Origin: an uncultured Rhodospirillales bacterium
Lineage (GTDB): Bacteria > Pseudomonadota > Alphaproteobacteria > Acetobacterales > Acetobacteraceae
Direction: 5' to 3'
Assembly: GCA_903927465.1 (NCBI GenBank)
Contig: CAIYMY010000168.1
Span: forward strand, 1 to 56,976
DNA: 56,976 nt
This document shows, piece by piece, positions 15,716 to 24,389 of the stretch. A model generated the notes under the pieces. It was not told the DNA's origin. It searched no databases and was given only the letters and a program-made list of their open reading frames with translations. A program made the position numbers and the translations under genes. How positions within the stretch are numbered: the stretch's first letter is position 1; each line of letters opens with the position of its first letter.

Positions 15716-16631
15716 TGCTGTCGGCCTAGGTGCCATCAAGGTAACGCGCGGCGCCCCGATTGGTGAGGCGCTCGCGGGCCTTATGTTGACTGTCCCGGCA
15801 GGCCTCGCTTATTTGGTAATGTTGCTTCTGCCGACTATGGCAACCATCCTACTGGCTTTCACTGATTATGAATTAGGCTTGCCTGACTGGAACTGGATCG
15901 GCCTTGGTAATTTCACTGAGATGTTTGAGGATCGTGGCTTTGGGGTCGCCCTTCGCAATACAATAATTTACGTTGGTTTTGTAACGCCACTATCAATTTT
16001 GTTGGGGCTTGGTATCGCATTACTCATCGAAAGCGGCATCCGTGGGCGTGCTACCTTTCGAGCGATTTTCTTTTTGCCCGTTGTGTCACTGACAGTTGCG
16101 ATGGCCGCGGCTTGGCAATACCTGCTGCATCCAACCATAGGTCCTTTGAATGGATTGTTGCGCGCCATTGGCGTCTCATCCCCGCCCTATTGGTTGTCTT
16201 CCTCGGATTGGGTGCTGCTTAGCTTGTCTGCCATAGGAATTTGGGAAAACATCGGCTACAACATGGTGCTCTTCCTCGCGGGCCTCACAGCAATTCCGCG
16301 CGAGCTTTATCATGCTGCTGAGGTTGATGGCACCAAGACTTGGTTGGATCGGTTTCGCTTGGTCACCTGGCCCTTGCTTGGACCAACAACACTTTTTGTT
16401 CTTACCATCACCATGATCCGAAGCATTCGGGTTTTCGATACGGTAGCAGTATTAACACAGGGTGGCCCAAATAAGGCGAGCGAGGTTTTGCTGCACACCA
16501 TGTACAAGGAAGGGTTCACCTTCCTGCGCCTTGGCTACTCCGCTGCAATAACCTTGGTATTCCTGGTCATGGTACTTGGCTTGGTCTGGTTGCAAACAAA
16601 GGCACTGGATAAGCGAGTGCATTATGGATAA
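15690..16631 (+). CDS. CUT1-type ABC transporter permease (UgpA-like)
   Basis: A 313-residue inner-membrane permease with about six helices, beginning VPAGLAYLVMLLLPTMATILL. The MalF/UgpA-type EAA loop reads ELYHAAEVDGTKTWLDRFRL near residue 212, and VAVLTQGGPNKASEVL near 258 is typical of UgpA. It overlaps the ATPase gene by 26 bases and the next permease by eight. The family carries sugars or glycerol-phosphate compounds; the phosphodiesterase gene in the same operon favours glycerol-phosphate-type substrates. Confidence 0.82.
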   Translation: MPRNWHLSSAVGLGAIKVTRGAPIGEALAGLMLTVPAGLAYLVMLLLPTMATILLAFTDYELGLPDWNWIGLGNFTEMFEDRGFGVALRNTIIYVGFVTPLSILLGLGIALLIESGIRGRATFRAIFFLPVVSLTVAMAAAWQYLLHPTIGPLNGLLRAIGVSSPPYWLSSSDWVLLSLSAIGIWENIGYNMVLFLAGLTAIPRELYHAAEVDGTKTWLDRFRLVTWPLLGPTTLFVLTITMIRSIRVFDTVAVLTQGGPNKASEVLLHTMYKEGFTFLRLGYSAAITLVFLVMVLGLVWLQTKALDKRVHYG

Positions 16632-17466
16632 GCCTCGGGAAAGATCTTTTCTTGCAGATACGCCGCGCCTACTTGCTTTAGGCTTGGTTGGGTTGCTGTT
16701 GCTGATGCCCTACATCTGGATGCTGTCAGCCAGTCTCAAGCCATTGGATGAATTGTTTCGTGCAAGTCTTTCCCTATGGCCGGAGCGATTCCACGCCGTA
16801 GAAAATTACAGCCGCGTATTTTCACAGGTCCCCGTGTTCCATTATCTCTGGAACGGCATAGTAGTTTGTGCGGGCATTCTCTTCTTCCAACTTCTTTTTG
16901 CTGTGCCTGCCGGTTATGCATTAGCAAAGCTTCGCTTTCCCGGGCGCGATATTGCTTTTGGCTTAGTGATGCTGGGCCTACTGGTTCCACCACACGTCCC
17001 TGCCCTGCCGCTTTATGTCACCTTCAGCAAGCTTGGCCTCCTTAACACTTATGCTGCCCTCATTCTTCCCTTCACAATTTCTGTATTTGCAATTTTTCTA
17101 TTTCGGCAGTTTTTCCGCGCCTTACCAGACGAACTTATACATGCAGCTCGCCTTGATGGTATCGGTGAATTTGAAATTGTCTGGCGCATCATTCTGCCCA
17201 ATTCTTGGCCGGCCGCGACTGCTTTTGCTATTTTTTCCGTTGTTGCACATTGGAACGATCTATTCTGGCCACTGATTGTGATTGAAGGGCAAGCGCGCGC
17301 CACTCCGGCGCTTGGTGTTCTCTATTTCCGTTCAGATGAGGCAGGGGATGACTTCGCCGCACTCATGGCGGCTGCTGTAATCATGACATTACCACTCGTC
17401 TTGGCATTCCTTTTTGCCCAACGCCGCTTCGTTGAGGGCATTGCTACGACCGGTCTCAAGGGATGA
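16624..17466 (+). CDS. CUT1-type ABC transporter permease (UgpE-like)
   Basis: A 280-residue partner permease starting at the ATG at 16624, inside the end of the UgpA-like gene. The first helix is LLALGLVGLLLLMPYIWML. The EAA loop is ELIHAARLDGIGEFEIVWRI near residue 175, in the UgpE/MalG style. It closes the channel heterodimer. Its stop overlaps the ATG of the first binding-protein gene (ATGA). Base composition of the three core genes looks somewhat AT-richer than the flanks by eye, not measured. Confidence 0.82.
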   Translation: MDKPRERSFLADTPRLLALGLVGLLLLMPYIWMLSASLKPLDELFRASLSLWPERFHAVENYSRVFSQVPVFHYLWNGIVVCAGILFFQLLFAVPAGYALAKLRFPGRDIAFGLVMLGLLVPPHVPALPLYVTFSKLGLLNTYAALILPFTISVFAIFLFRQFFRALPDELIHAARLDGIGEFEIVWRIILPNSWPAATAFAIFSVVAHWNDLFWPLIVIEGQARATPALGVLYFRSDEAGDDFAALMAAAVIMTLPLVLAFLFAQRRFVEGIATTGLKG

Positions 17467-18755
17467 GAATGACAATGAAATCCATGCTGCAGCCTTTCAC
17501 GCGTAGGGCCTTCTCCAACCTTGCTCTTGGCGCCCTCGTCGCGCCCGCCGTCAAGGCCCAGTCTTTGACTGAGATCACGGTGCATTATTCGCAACCGCAT
17601 GTCTTTCGTGAATCAAAGGAAGCTGTTGCAGCTGCCTTCATGCGACGTGAACCAGGTATTCGCATCAATTGGGTGACCACGCCCAATTATGATGAGGGCA
17701 CGCAGCTGATCTTGCGCCAAGCTGTTGCTGGCACACAGGCTGATTTGACCTATCAGGGTTTGAACCGGCTGCGTGTTCTGGCCGAGCGTGGCATTTGCCA
17801 GGATTTGACGCCTTTCTTGCACCGAGAGGGCAGCGCGGCGGAACAGGGTTACAGTCCAACGATTCTTGGCCTGGGCCAAACCGGCGGCATGCAAGCGGGG
17901 CTTGCATATGCTGTTTCTACAATGATCACTTACTTGAACCTTGATGTGCTTCGCAGGATTGGCGTGGAACCCGAAGCAGTATCCACGAACTGGTACGGCA
18001 TAATCGAACTAGCTGAACGTATCGCACGGCTGCCCAATGCGCCTGACCCTATCTATTATGATATTGGCGAATGGGCTTGGTCAGCACTGCTTTACGGCCA
18101 TGGCGGCCAATACATGAGCGGCGATGAGCGCCGTTTTCTAATGGAGAGCCCCCAAGGCCTTGCTGCCATGCGCCTTTATCAGCGCATCCTTCGCGATGGG
18201 CGTATGCCAAACCTAACCACGCCTGCGGCGCAGCAAGCCTTTGGCGCCGGGCGCATCGCCATCCGCTTCGGATCTACCGCATTTCTTCGCAATGTCATCC
18301 AATCGGTGGGTCAGAATTTCCAGCTTGCCACTACTATCATGCCAGTGATTGATGCTGAACGCGGGCGGCTTCAGGTTGGGGGTTCGGCGGGTATGCTGCT
18401 GGCGCGTGACCCAGTGAAGCAAGAAGCCGCTTGGAAATTCCTGCGCTTTTCCACGAGCGCCGAGGGAACTGCACTGATGGTGCAGAATACCGGCTATGTC
18501 CCGTGCAATCAGCTTGCCGTGGATGATCCACGATGGCTTGCCGAATTCTACCGCGGAAACCCGCTTTTTGCGGCAGCCATGCGGCAACTCCCCATCACCG
18601 TCGCTTGGTATGCGTTCCCCGGCGCTAACGGTGTGCGCATCAGCCAGACAATTTCAGACAATCTGCAACGCCTTGTTGAGAGCCGCGCAACGCCGGAGCA
18701 GGTGGTGCAAGACATGCAGCGTGAAGTCACGCGCCTCCTACCCCGTAATACCTGA
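17463..18755 (+). CDS. extracellular solute-binding protein 1 of the Ugp-like transporter
   Basis: A family 1 binding protein of about 430 residues with a leader containing FTRRAFSNLALGALVAP, which looks like a Tat signal. The mature protein starts EITVHYSQPHVFRESKEAV and has TTPNYDEGTQLILRQAV near residue 62, AYAVSTMITYLNLDVLRRIG near 150 and WKFLRFSTSAEGTALMVQNT near 325. It is a clear paralogue of the next gene along its whole length. Its middle (residues 165-185) is diverged: the usual KTWDE segment reads STNWYGIIELAERI. The ligand is probably a glycerol-phosphate diester or similar compound, by operon context. Confidence 0.78.
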   Translation: MRMTMKSMLQPFTRRAFSNLALGALVAPAVKAQSLTEITVHYSQPHVFRESKEAVAAAFMRREPGIRINWVTTPNYDEGTQLILRQAVAGTQADLTYQGLNRLRVLAERGICQDLTPFLHREGSAAEQGYSPTILGLGQTGGMQAGLAYAVSTMITYLNLDVLRRIGVEPEAVSTNWYGIIELAERIARLPNAPDPIYYDIGEWAWSALLYGHGGQYMSGDERRFLMESPQGLAAMRLYQRILRDGRMPNLTTPAAQQAFGAGRIAIRFGSTAFLRNVIQSVGQNFQLATTIMPVIDAERGRLQVGGSAGMLLARDPVKQEAAWKFLRFSTSAEGTALMVQNTGYVPCNQLAVDDPRWLAEFYRGNPLFAAAMRQLPITVAWYAFPGANGVRISQTISDNLQRLVESRATPEQVVQDMQREVTRLLPRNT

Positions 18756-18779
18756 ACCCTGCCAATTCGGAGAGAAGCC

Positions 18780-20060
18780 ATGAAGCCTTTCACTCGCCGC
18801 ACCCTAATGGGTGTCAGCGCCGCCGCCCTAGCCGCACCGCAAGTGCGGGCGCAGGCAAATGTTGAAATCGCAGTTCATTATGCGCAACCGCAGATCTTTA
18901 AGGAAAGCTATGACGCCATAGCCGCTGAATTTGCACGGCGCGAGCCCGGCGTTACAGTGCGCTTCATTACCACACCAAATTATGAGGAAGGCAACCAGCT
19001 TATCCTCCGCCAAGCCGCAACCAATCAATTGCCCGATCTTTCCTATCAAGGTTTCAACCGGCTTCGGGTCTTCGCCGAGCGTGGAATCGCGCAAGACCTT
19101 GCGCCACTTCTTTCCCGAGAAGGTGATCCGGCAGCGCATGGCTATACGCCTGGCATCCTGGCGCTAGGTCACTTTGGTGGCATGCAATCTGGCCTAGCCT
19201 ATGCTGCGTCCAATGCGATTTCATATTACAATACAGATCTCCTGCGTCGCGTTGGTGCAAACCCGGACCCCGCGGCATTCCCGAAGACCTGGGATGAAGT
19301 GATTGCCCTTTCGGCGCGTATTCGCGCGCTTGGCGATGGCACTGAAGGAATGTGGTTCCAATGGCCCGGTGATGATTGGATGTTCTCCGCGCTTTTGTTC
19401 AGCCATGGCGCACGTATGCTGACGCCTGATGAAAGGGATGTCGGCTTCGCTGGGCCAGAGGGGCTCTCCAGCCTTCGTATCCTGCGGCGTATGGTCACCG
19501 AAGGTGGTATGCCACAACTCAATGGCACAACCGCGCTCCAGGCCTTTGCTGCGGGCAAGCTCGGCATGCGATTTGGGTCAACGGCCTTCCTGCGCAATAT
19601 GATGACCAGTGTTGGCCGTAACTTTGAAATGCAAACGGCGCTTCTTCCGGTGATCGATCCGGTGAATGGCCGCCTGCCTACAGGCGGTGCAGCGGGCATG
19701 CTAACCGCGCGGGACCCCGCGAAGCGTGAAGCGGCTTGGAAATTCCTGCGCTTTTCCACCGGCGCTGAGGGCACATCGCTCATGGTCAAGAATACTGGCT
19801 ACGTGCCAACGAACCAGATCGCCATTGATGATCCGCGTTATCTTTCGGAATTCTATCGCGAAAACCCGCTGTTCAAGACGGCGACCATGCAGGTTGGGCG
19901 CATGGTACCCTGGTATGCCTTTCCGGGGACCAATAGCGTCAGGGTAACAGAAGTCATGGTGAATAATATGGCGCGTGTGGTTGAGGGCACTGCAACACCA
20001 GAAGCAGCCTTGGCTGATATGGCAAGCGAAGTTCGGCGCCTCCTGCCGCGTAGAGGCTAA
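18780..20060 (+). CDS. extracellular solute-binding protein 2 of the Ugp-like transporter
   Basis: A 426-residue paralogue of the preceding gene, starting 24 bases after its stop. The leader is MKPFTRRTLMGVSAAALAAP. Shared blocks include TTPNYEEGNQLILRQAA, GFNRLRVFAERGIAQDL, FGSTAFLRN and WKFLRFSTGAEGT. Unlike protein 1 it keeps the canonical FPKTWDEVIALSARI segment, so it may retain the ancestral ligand while protein 1 has shifted. Two binding proteins serving one permease pair broaden the substrate range. The ligand is unknown. Confidence 0.8.
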   Translation: MKPFTRRTLMGVSAAALAAPQVRAQANVEIAVHYAQPQIFKESYDAIAAEFARREPGVTVRFITTPNYEEGNQLILRQAATNQLPDLSYQGFNRLRVFAERGIAQDLAPLLSREGDPAAHGYTPGILALGHFGGMQSGLAYAASNAISYYNTDLLRRVGANPDPAAFPKTWDEVIALSARIRALGDGTEGMWFQWPGDDWMFSALLFSHGARMLTPDERDVGFAGPEGLSSLRILRRMVTEGGMPQLNGTTALQAFAAGKLGMRFGSTAFLRNMMTSVGRNFEMQTALLPVIDPVNGRLPTGGAAGMLTARDPAKREAAWKFLRFSTGAEGTSLMVKNTGYVPTNQIAIDDPRYLSEFYRENPLFKTATMQVGRMVPWYAFPGTNSVRVTEVMVNNMARVVEGTATPEAALADMASEVRRLLPRRG

Positions 20061-20063
20061 GAC

Positions 20064-20894
20064 ATGCAAACCATCCTACAGCTCACTGATTCGCATCTTT
20101 CACCGCGGAATGATCTGTTCCGTGGCAACCTGGCCCTGATTCATGGTCTTGCCCAGAATATCCTGCCTGATCTTACGGTTGCGAGTGGCGATCTCTCCCT
20201 TGATGGGGCAGACCATGACGCTGATTTGGTTTTTGCGGCAGAACAGCTTCAGCGTTTCCCTGGACCCTTGCTTGCCTTACCGGGAAACCACGATACGGGC
20301 AGCCATGGCCACACGATGCCACGTCAACCTTACGATTCGGCGCGGCAGGCCCGCTTCCAGAGTCATTTCGGAAAAGGCTATGGGGTTCATGACCTGCCAG
20401 GCTGGCGTGTAATTGGCCTCAATTCGGAGGTGATGGGCACTGGTCATGCCGAAGAAGCTAGTCAGGCCCGCTTTATTATTGAAGCAGCTGAGGGTACCGG
20501 AACAAAGCGCTTGGCTGTCTTTCTTCATAAGCCGGTTTTCGTGACCGAACCGGAAGACCCGACCTTTGATTATTGGTCTGTTCCCCCACATGCGCGTGCC
20601 GCCCTTGCGCCCTTGCTGGAGCATCCAAGCCTACGCTTGGTAGCTTCGGGGCATCTTCACCTTCATCATGAATTCTCCCGTGGCCTGGTCGCGTATGTCT
20701 GGGCCCCGCCACTTTCATTTGTGGTGGAAGAAGAAGAACAGCTTGGACTACCAGGAGAACGGCATTGTGGTGCCTTGCTGCATCATCTGCATGAGGATCA
20801 TGTTGAGACAGTGCTTCTCAAGCCAGATGGTATGGAAGTGCCTTATCTGGGCCCACTCCGGCACCTAACCTATCCGCGTCACATCACGAAGTAG
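20064..20894 (+). CDS. cytoplasmic calcineurin-like phosphodiesterase (GpdQ/Icc type)
   Basis: A 276-residue metallophosphoesterase without a signal peptide. The five metal motifs are in order: TDSHLSPR near residue 7, ASGDLSLDG near 40, LPGNHDTGSHG near 75, VFLHKPVF near 153 and ASGHLHLHHEF near 193. The SGDL..DG pattern is that of cyclic-nucleotide and glycerophosphodiester phosphodiesterases (Icc, GpdQ). It starts three bases after the second binding protein, so it belongs to the importer operon and probably hydrolyses imported diesters to release a phosphomonoester. A cAMP phosphodiesterase role is the alternative, but the operon argues against it. Confidence 0.8.
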   Translation: MQTILQLTDSHLSPRNDLFRGNLALIHGLAQNILPDLTVASGDLSLDGADHDADLVFAAEQLQRFPGPLLALPGNHDTGSHGHTMPRQPYDSARQARFQSHFGKGYGVHDLPGWRVIGLNSEVMGTGHAEEASQARFIIEAAEGTGTKRLAVFLHKPVFVTEPEDPTFDYWSVPPHARAALAPLLEHPSLRLVASGHLHLHHEFSRGLVAYVWAPPLSFVVEEEEQLGLPGERHCGALLHHLHEDHVETVLLKPDGMEVPYLGPLRHLTYPRHITK

Positions 20895-21179
20895 CCGTAA
20901 TACTGGATGTTTCTTCAGCTGGGACAGGATTTGAACAAATACATGCTCTTCCTCAAATCCTGATCCCCCATTTTGTTCAACCAAAACAAAGACGACCAAC
21001 GCGATCCAGGAACGAAGCGAACATCCTCAGTATGTTTTCGTTCCCGTTGAGCCGATGCATGTAGGGCAACTCCTGAACAGGCGGCAACATCACAAACCTA
21101 CCGCGCAAATGTAACTTTAGTGAAATATTGGCGCTTTAGAAACCGAGTTTCGTATTTCTCAGTCATTCGAGGCTCTGGC

Positions 21180-22739
21180 ATGTCTGCTCGTAAAAATGTT
21201 CTCTTGATCGTTGTTGACCAATGGCGTGCCGATTTCGTGCCCCATCTGGGCGCCAGCTTTTTGCGCACCCCGAATTTGGATCGCCTGTGTCGGGAAGGGG
21301 TGACTTTCCGGAACCATGTGACCAACACGGTGCCCTGCGGACCGGCTCGAGCGAGCCTATTGACCGGGCTTTACTTGATGAACCATCGCGCGGTGCAGAA
21401 TACCGTGCCGCTGGATGCGCGCCACACAAACCTTGCCAAGCAGCTGCGCCTTATCGGCTATGATCCCGCGCTGATTGGCTACACCACGACCACGCCAGAC
21501 CCGCGAACCACCGGCCCTCAGGATCCTCGCTTCACAACGCTCGGCGATTTGATGGATGGCTTTCGCAGCGTTGGTGCTTTTGAACCAAGCATGGATGGGT
21601 ATTTCGGCTGGCTCGCCCACCAAGGCTACCAATTGCCCCCGCGGCGCGAAGATATCTGGCTGCCGGAAGGTGAGGATTCAGTGCCGGGCGTGACCGATAA
21701 GCCATGCCGAATTCCTGCCGAACTTTCTGACAGCACCTATTTCACCGAACGTGCGCTCACCTATCTGAAGGGGCGCAACGGCAAGCCTTGGTTCCTGCAT
21801 CTTGGCTATTACCGCCCGCACCCCCCCTTCATCGCACCTGCGCCCTATCATGAGATGTACAAGCCATCTGACATGCCCGCGCCGATACGTTCCCCTAATT
21901 GGCAGGATGAAGCGGCGCAGCATCCGCTACTTCAGCACTATCTGCGTGATATCAAGCAGGGTTCCTTCTTCCACGGCGCCGGCGGCGCAGCAAGCACGCT
22001 TGATGAAGCTTCCATTCGCCAAATGCGCGCCACTTATGCCGGCCTGATCAGTGAAGTGGATGATTGCCTTGGACGTGTCTTCGCCTGGCTCGAAGAAAAT
22101 GGCGAGTGGGACAACACCATGATCATCTTTACGTCTGATCATGGTGAGCAGCTGGGTGATCACTGGCTTCTTGGTAAGGTTGGTTATTTTGACGAAAGCT
22201 TCCGTATCCCGCTCGTGGTCAAGGATGCCGGGCGCACCACGCGCGCTGGCGAAATTGAAGAGGCCTTCACGGAAAGCGTGGATGTGATGCCTACCATTCT
22301 GGAAGCGCTTGGTGGCACCACACCCCGCAGTGCCGATGGACGTTCATTGCTACCATTGCTGGATCACACGGCGCCCCAGGATTGGCGTGAACAATTATTC
22401 TATGAATATGATTTCAGGGATGTGCACTATTCGCAGCCGGAAACGGCGCTTGGGCTTCCCATGGATGAATGTGCTCTTTGCGTCATTCAGGATGCTGAAT
22501 TCAAATATGTGCATTTCGCTGCACTGCCACCGTTGTTCTTCGACCTGAAGCAAGATCCGCATCAGTTCACGAACCTGGCTGAGGATCCCGCCCATGCGGC
22601 ACGCGTGAAGGAATATGCGCAGAAAGCGCTGTCCAAGCGCATGCGCCACGCGGAGAAGACGCTGACGCATTATCGCGCCACGCCGCAAGGTCTTGAAGAG
22701 CGCATCCTGCCGCACACCGCCGCCCGCCCCGCTGAATAA
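21180..22739 (+). CDS. pehA: phosphonate monoester hydrolase (alkaline phosphatase superfamily, formylglycine type)
   Basis: A 519-residue cytoplasmic hydrolase. The metal-site Asp is in LIVVDQWRADF (Asp13). The nucleophile motif VPCGPARASLLTGLY has Cys53 in a CxPxR frame, to be converted to formylglycine, and distal IFTSDHGEQLGDHWLLGKVG completes the metal site. Long segments agree with the characterised Rhizobium and Burkholderia phosphonate monoester hydrolases, including DPALIGYTTT, YYRPHPPF and ALPPLFFD. These enzymes hydrolyse phosphonate monoesters and phosphodiesters promiscuously. A GTG at 21120 is in frame, but the ATG at 21180 with GAGG 7 bases upstream fits the family. The importer genes follow 26 bases later. 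Confidence 0.9.
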   Translation: MSARKNVLLIVVDQWRADFVPHLGASFLRTPNLDRLCREGVTFRNHVTNTVPCGPARASLLTGLYLMNHRAVQNTVPLDARHTNLAKQLRLIGYDPALIGYTTTTPDPRTTGPQDPRFTTLGDLMDGFRSVGAFEPSMDGYFGWLAHQGYQLPPRREDIWLPEGEDSVPGVTDKPCRIPAELSDSTYFTERALTYLKGRNGKPWFLHLGYYRPHPPFIAPAPYHEMYKPSDMPAPIRSPNWQDEAAQHPLLQHYLRDIKQGSFFHGAGGAASTLDEASIRQMRATYAGLISEVDDCLGRVFAWLEENGEWDNTMIIFTSDHGEQLGDHWLLGKVGYFDESFRIPLVVKDAGRTTRAGEIEEAFTESVDVMPTILEALGGTTPRSADGRSLLPLLDHTAPQDWREQLFYEYDFRDVHYSQPETALGLPMDECALCVIQDAEFKYVHFAALPPLFFDLKQDPHQFTNLAEDPAHAARVKEYAQKALSKRMRHAEKTLTHYRATPQGLEERILPHTAARPAE

Positions 22740-22765
22740 CGCCCCCCTTTCTGAGGAGCTACCCC

Positions 22766-24385
22766 ATGCTGCGCCGTCATCTGCTTGCCGCGCCGGCCCT
22801 GGCCGTATTGCCGCGCTTTGCCATTGCTCAATCGGATCAGCGCCCCGCGATCACCATCGCGGTACAAAAAATCAGCAATAGCAACACGCTGGAAGTGCTG
22901 CGCGAACAGTCGAATGTAGGTGAGCGGGTCTTCTTTACCTCGCTTTGGGAAGGGCTGATCGGTCGGAACTGGCTTGGCAATCTTGAATCGCGCCCAGGCC
23001 TTGCCACCGAGTGGCGCCGCATTGATGATAAGACTGTGGAATTGTCACTGCGTCGTGGTGTGCGGTTCCATAATGGCGACGAAATGACGGCTGAGGATGT
23101 GGTCTTTTCCTTCGGAGCCGAACGCATGTTTGGCGCGGGCACGCCAGGTTCCCCCGCTACTGGCACCTTGTTCACCCGCATCCCAGGCCAGGGCCCACAG
23201 GGTAAGGAACTCCCGCCAGAAGTGGTCGCTGTCTCACGCCGTATTTGGCCGGCGCTTGAAAAGGTTGAAGTGCTTGATCGCTATACGGTGCGCTTCATCA
23301 ATCGGACACCTGATGTCACGTTAGAAGGCAGGCTTGCGCGCTATGGTAGCGACATCTGCTCACGCCGCGGCTTCATGGAAGCGGGAAGCTGGCTTGATTG
23401 GGCGCGCAAGCCAATCACGACCGGACCCTATATGGTCACGGAATTCCGTCCCGATGTGTCGCTTACGCTCGTGGCCCATGATCAATATTGGGGTGGGCGT
23501 CCGCCGCTGCGCCAGATCCGTTTTGTGGAAGTGCCGGAAGTTGCGTCCCGGCTTAATGGTCTGCTTTCCGGCGAATATCAATTCGCGTGTGATATGCCGC
23601 CCGATCAAATCAGCAGCATTGAGCGTAACCGTGCCTATGAAGTACAAGGCGGAACGATCCTCAATCACCGTCTCACGGTGTTTGACAAGAACCACCCGCA
23701 ATTGCGTGACCCGCGCATTCGCCGCGCCATGACCCATGCCATTGATCGTCAAGCGATTGTGGACAGCCTCTGGGCAGGCCGCACCGTGGTGCCGAAAGGT
23801 CTGCAATGGGAATATTATGGCGAAATGTTCCATGCGGATTGGTCGGTACCGGCCTTCAACCTGAACGAGGCAAGGCGCCTGCTGCGAGAGGCGAATTACC
23901 GCGGTGAACCCATCCCCTATCGCCTGCTAAACAATTACTACACAAACCAGAACGCAACCGCGCAGGTACTGGTTGAAATGTGGCGGCAGGCTGGCCTGAA
24001 TGTGCAGATCGAAATGCGCGAGAATTGGGCGCAAATCTTCTCCCGCGAAACACCGCGCGCAGTGCGCGATTGGTCCAATAGTGCGCCCTTCAATGACCCG
24101 GTATCGTCCATCGTGAACCAACATGGACCAAGCGGCCAGCAGCAACAAGTTGGCGAATGGACCAATGAGGAATTCAATCAACTGTCCGGTGAATTAGAGA
24201 CCAGCACGGACCGCGCGCGTCGCCGCGCAGTGTTCCGCCGCATGCTTGAAATCTCTGAGCGTGAAGACCCCGCCTTCATGGTTCTACACCAGAATGCAAC
24301 CTTTACCGCAAAGCGCCGCGATACCGTTTGGAAAGCGAGCCCTGCCTTCGCGATGGATTTCCGGCCCGGCAATTTCGGGAATTGA
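22766..24385 (+). CDS. family 5 ABC substrate-binding protein A (Dpp-like), first of three paralogues
   Basis: A 539-residue periplasmic protein with leader MLRRHLLAAPALAVLPRFAIA and GAGGAG upstream. Family 5 (peptide/nickel/opine) features are VELSLRRGVRFHNGDEMTAEDVVFS near residue 92, ITTGPYMVTEFRP near 215 and IRRAMTHAIDRQAIVDSLW near 320. It shares most blocks with the next two genes, including REQSNVG and YYTNQ. Between AEDVVFSF and the ALEKVEVLD block it holds a longer loop than protein B. Context with phosphonate and diester hydrolases suggests organophosphorus ligands rather than peptides; this is inference. Confidence 0.8.
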   Translation: MLRRHLLAAPALAVLPRFAIAQSDQRPAITIAVQKISNSNTLEVLREQSNVGERVFFTSLWEGLIGRNWLGNLESRPGLATEWRRIDDKTVELSLRRGVRFHNGDEMTAEDVVFSFGAERMFGAGTPGSPATGTLFTRIPGQGPQGKELPPEVVAVSRRIWPALEKVEVLDRYTVRFINRTPDVTLEGRLARYGSDICSRRGFMEAGSWLDWARKPITTGPYMVTEFRPDVSLTLVAHDQYWGGRPPLRQIRFVEVPEVASRLNGLLSGEYQFACDMPPDQISSIERNRAYEVQGGTILNHRLTVFDKNHPQLRDPRIRRAMTHAIDRQAIVDSLWAGRTVVPKGLQWEYYGEMFHADWSVPAFNLNEARRLLREANYRGEPIPYRLLNNYYTNQNATAQVLVEMWRQAGLNVQIEMRENWAQIFSRETPRAVRDWSNSAPFNDPVSSIVNQHGPSGQQQQVGEWTNEEFNQLSGELETSTDRARRRAVFRRMLEISEREDPAFMVLHQNATFTAKRRDTVWKASPAFAMDFRPGNFGN

Positions 24386-24389
24386 TGTC

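Noticed and set aside
20895-21179. 285-bp gap before the phosphonate monoester hydrolase searched for a PhoB box or riboswitch
   Set aside because: Best half-site pair matched 5/7 and 4/7 only, and no conserved RNA fold was recognised.
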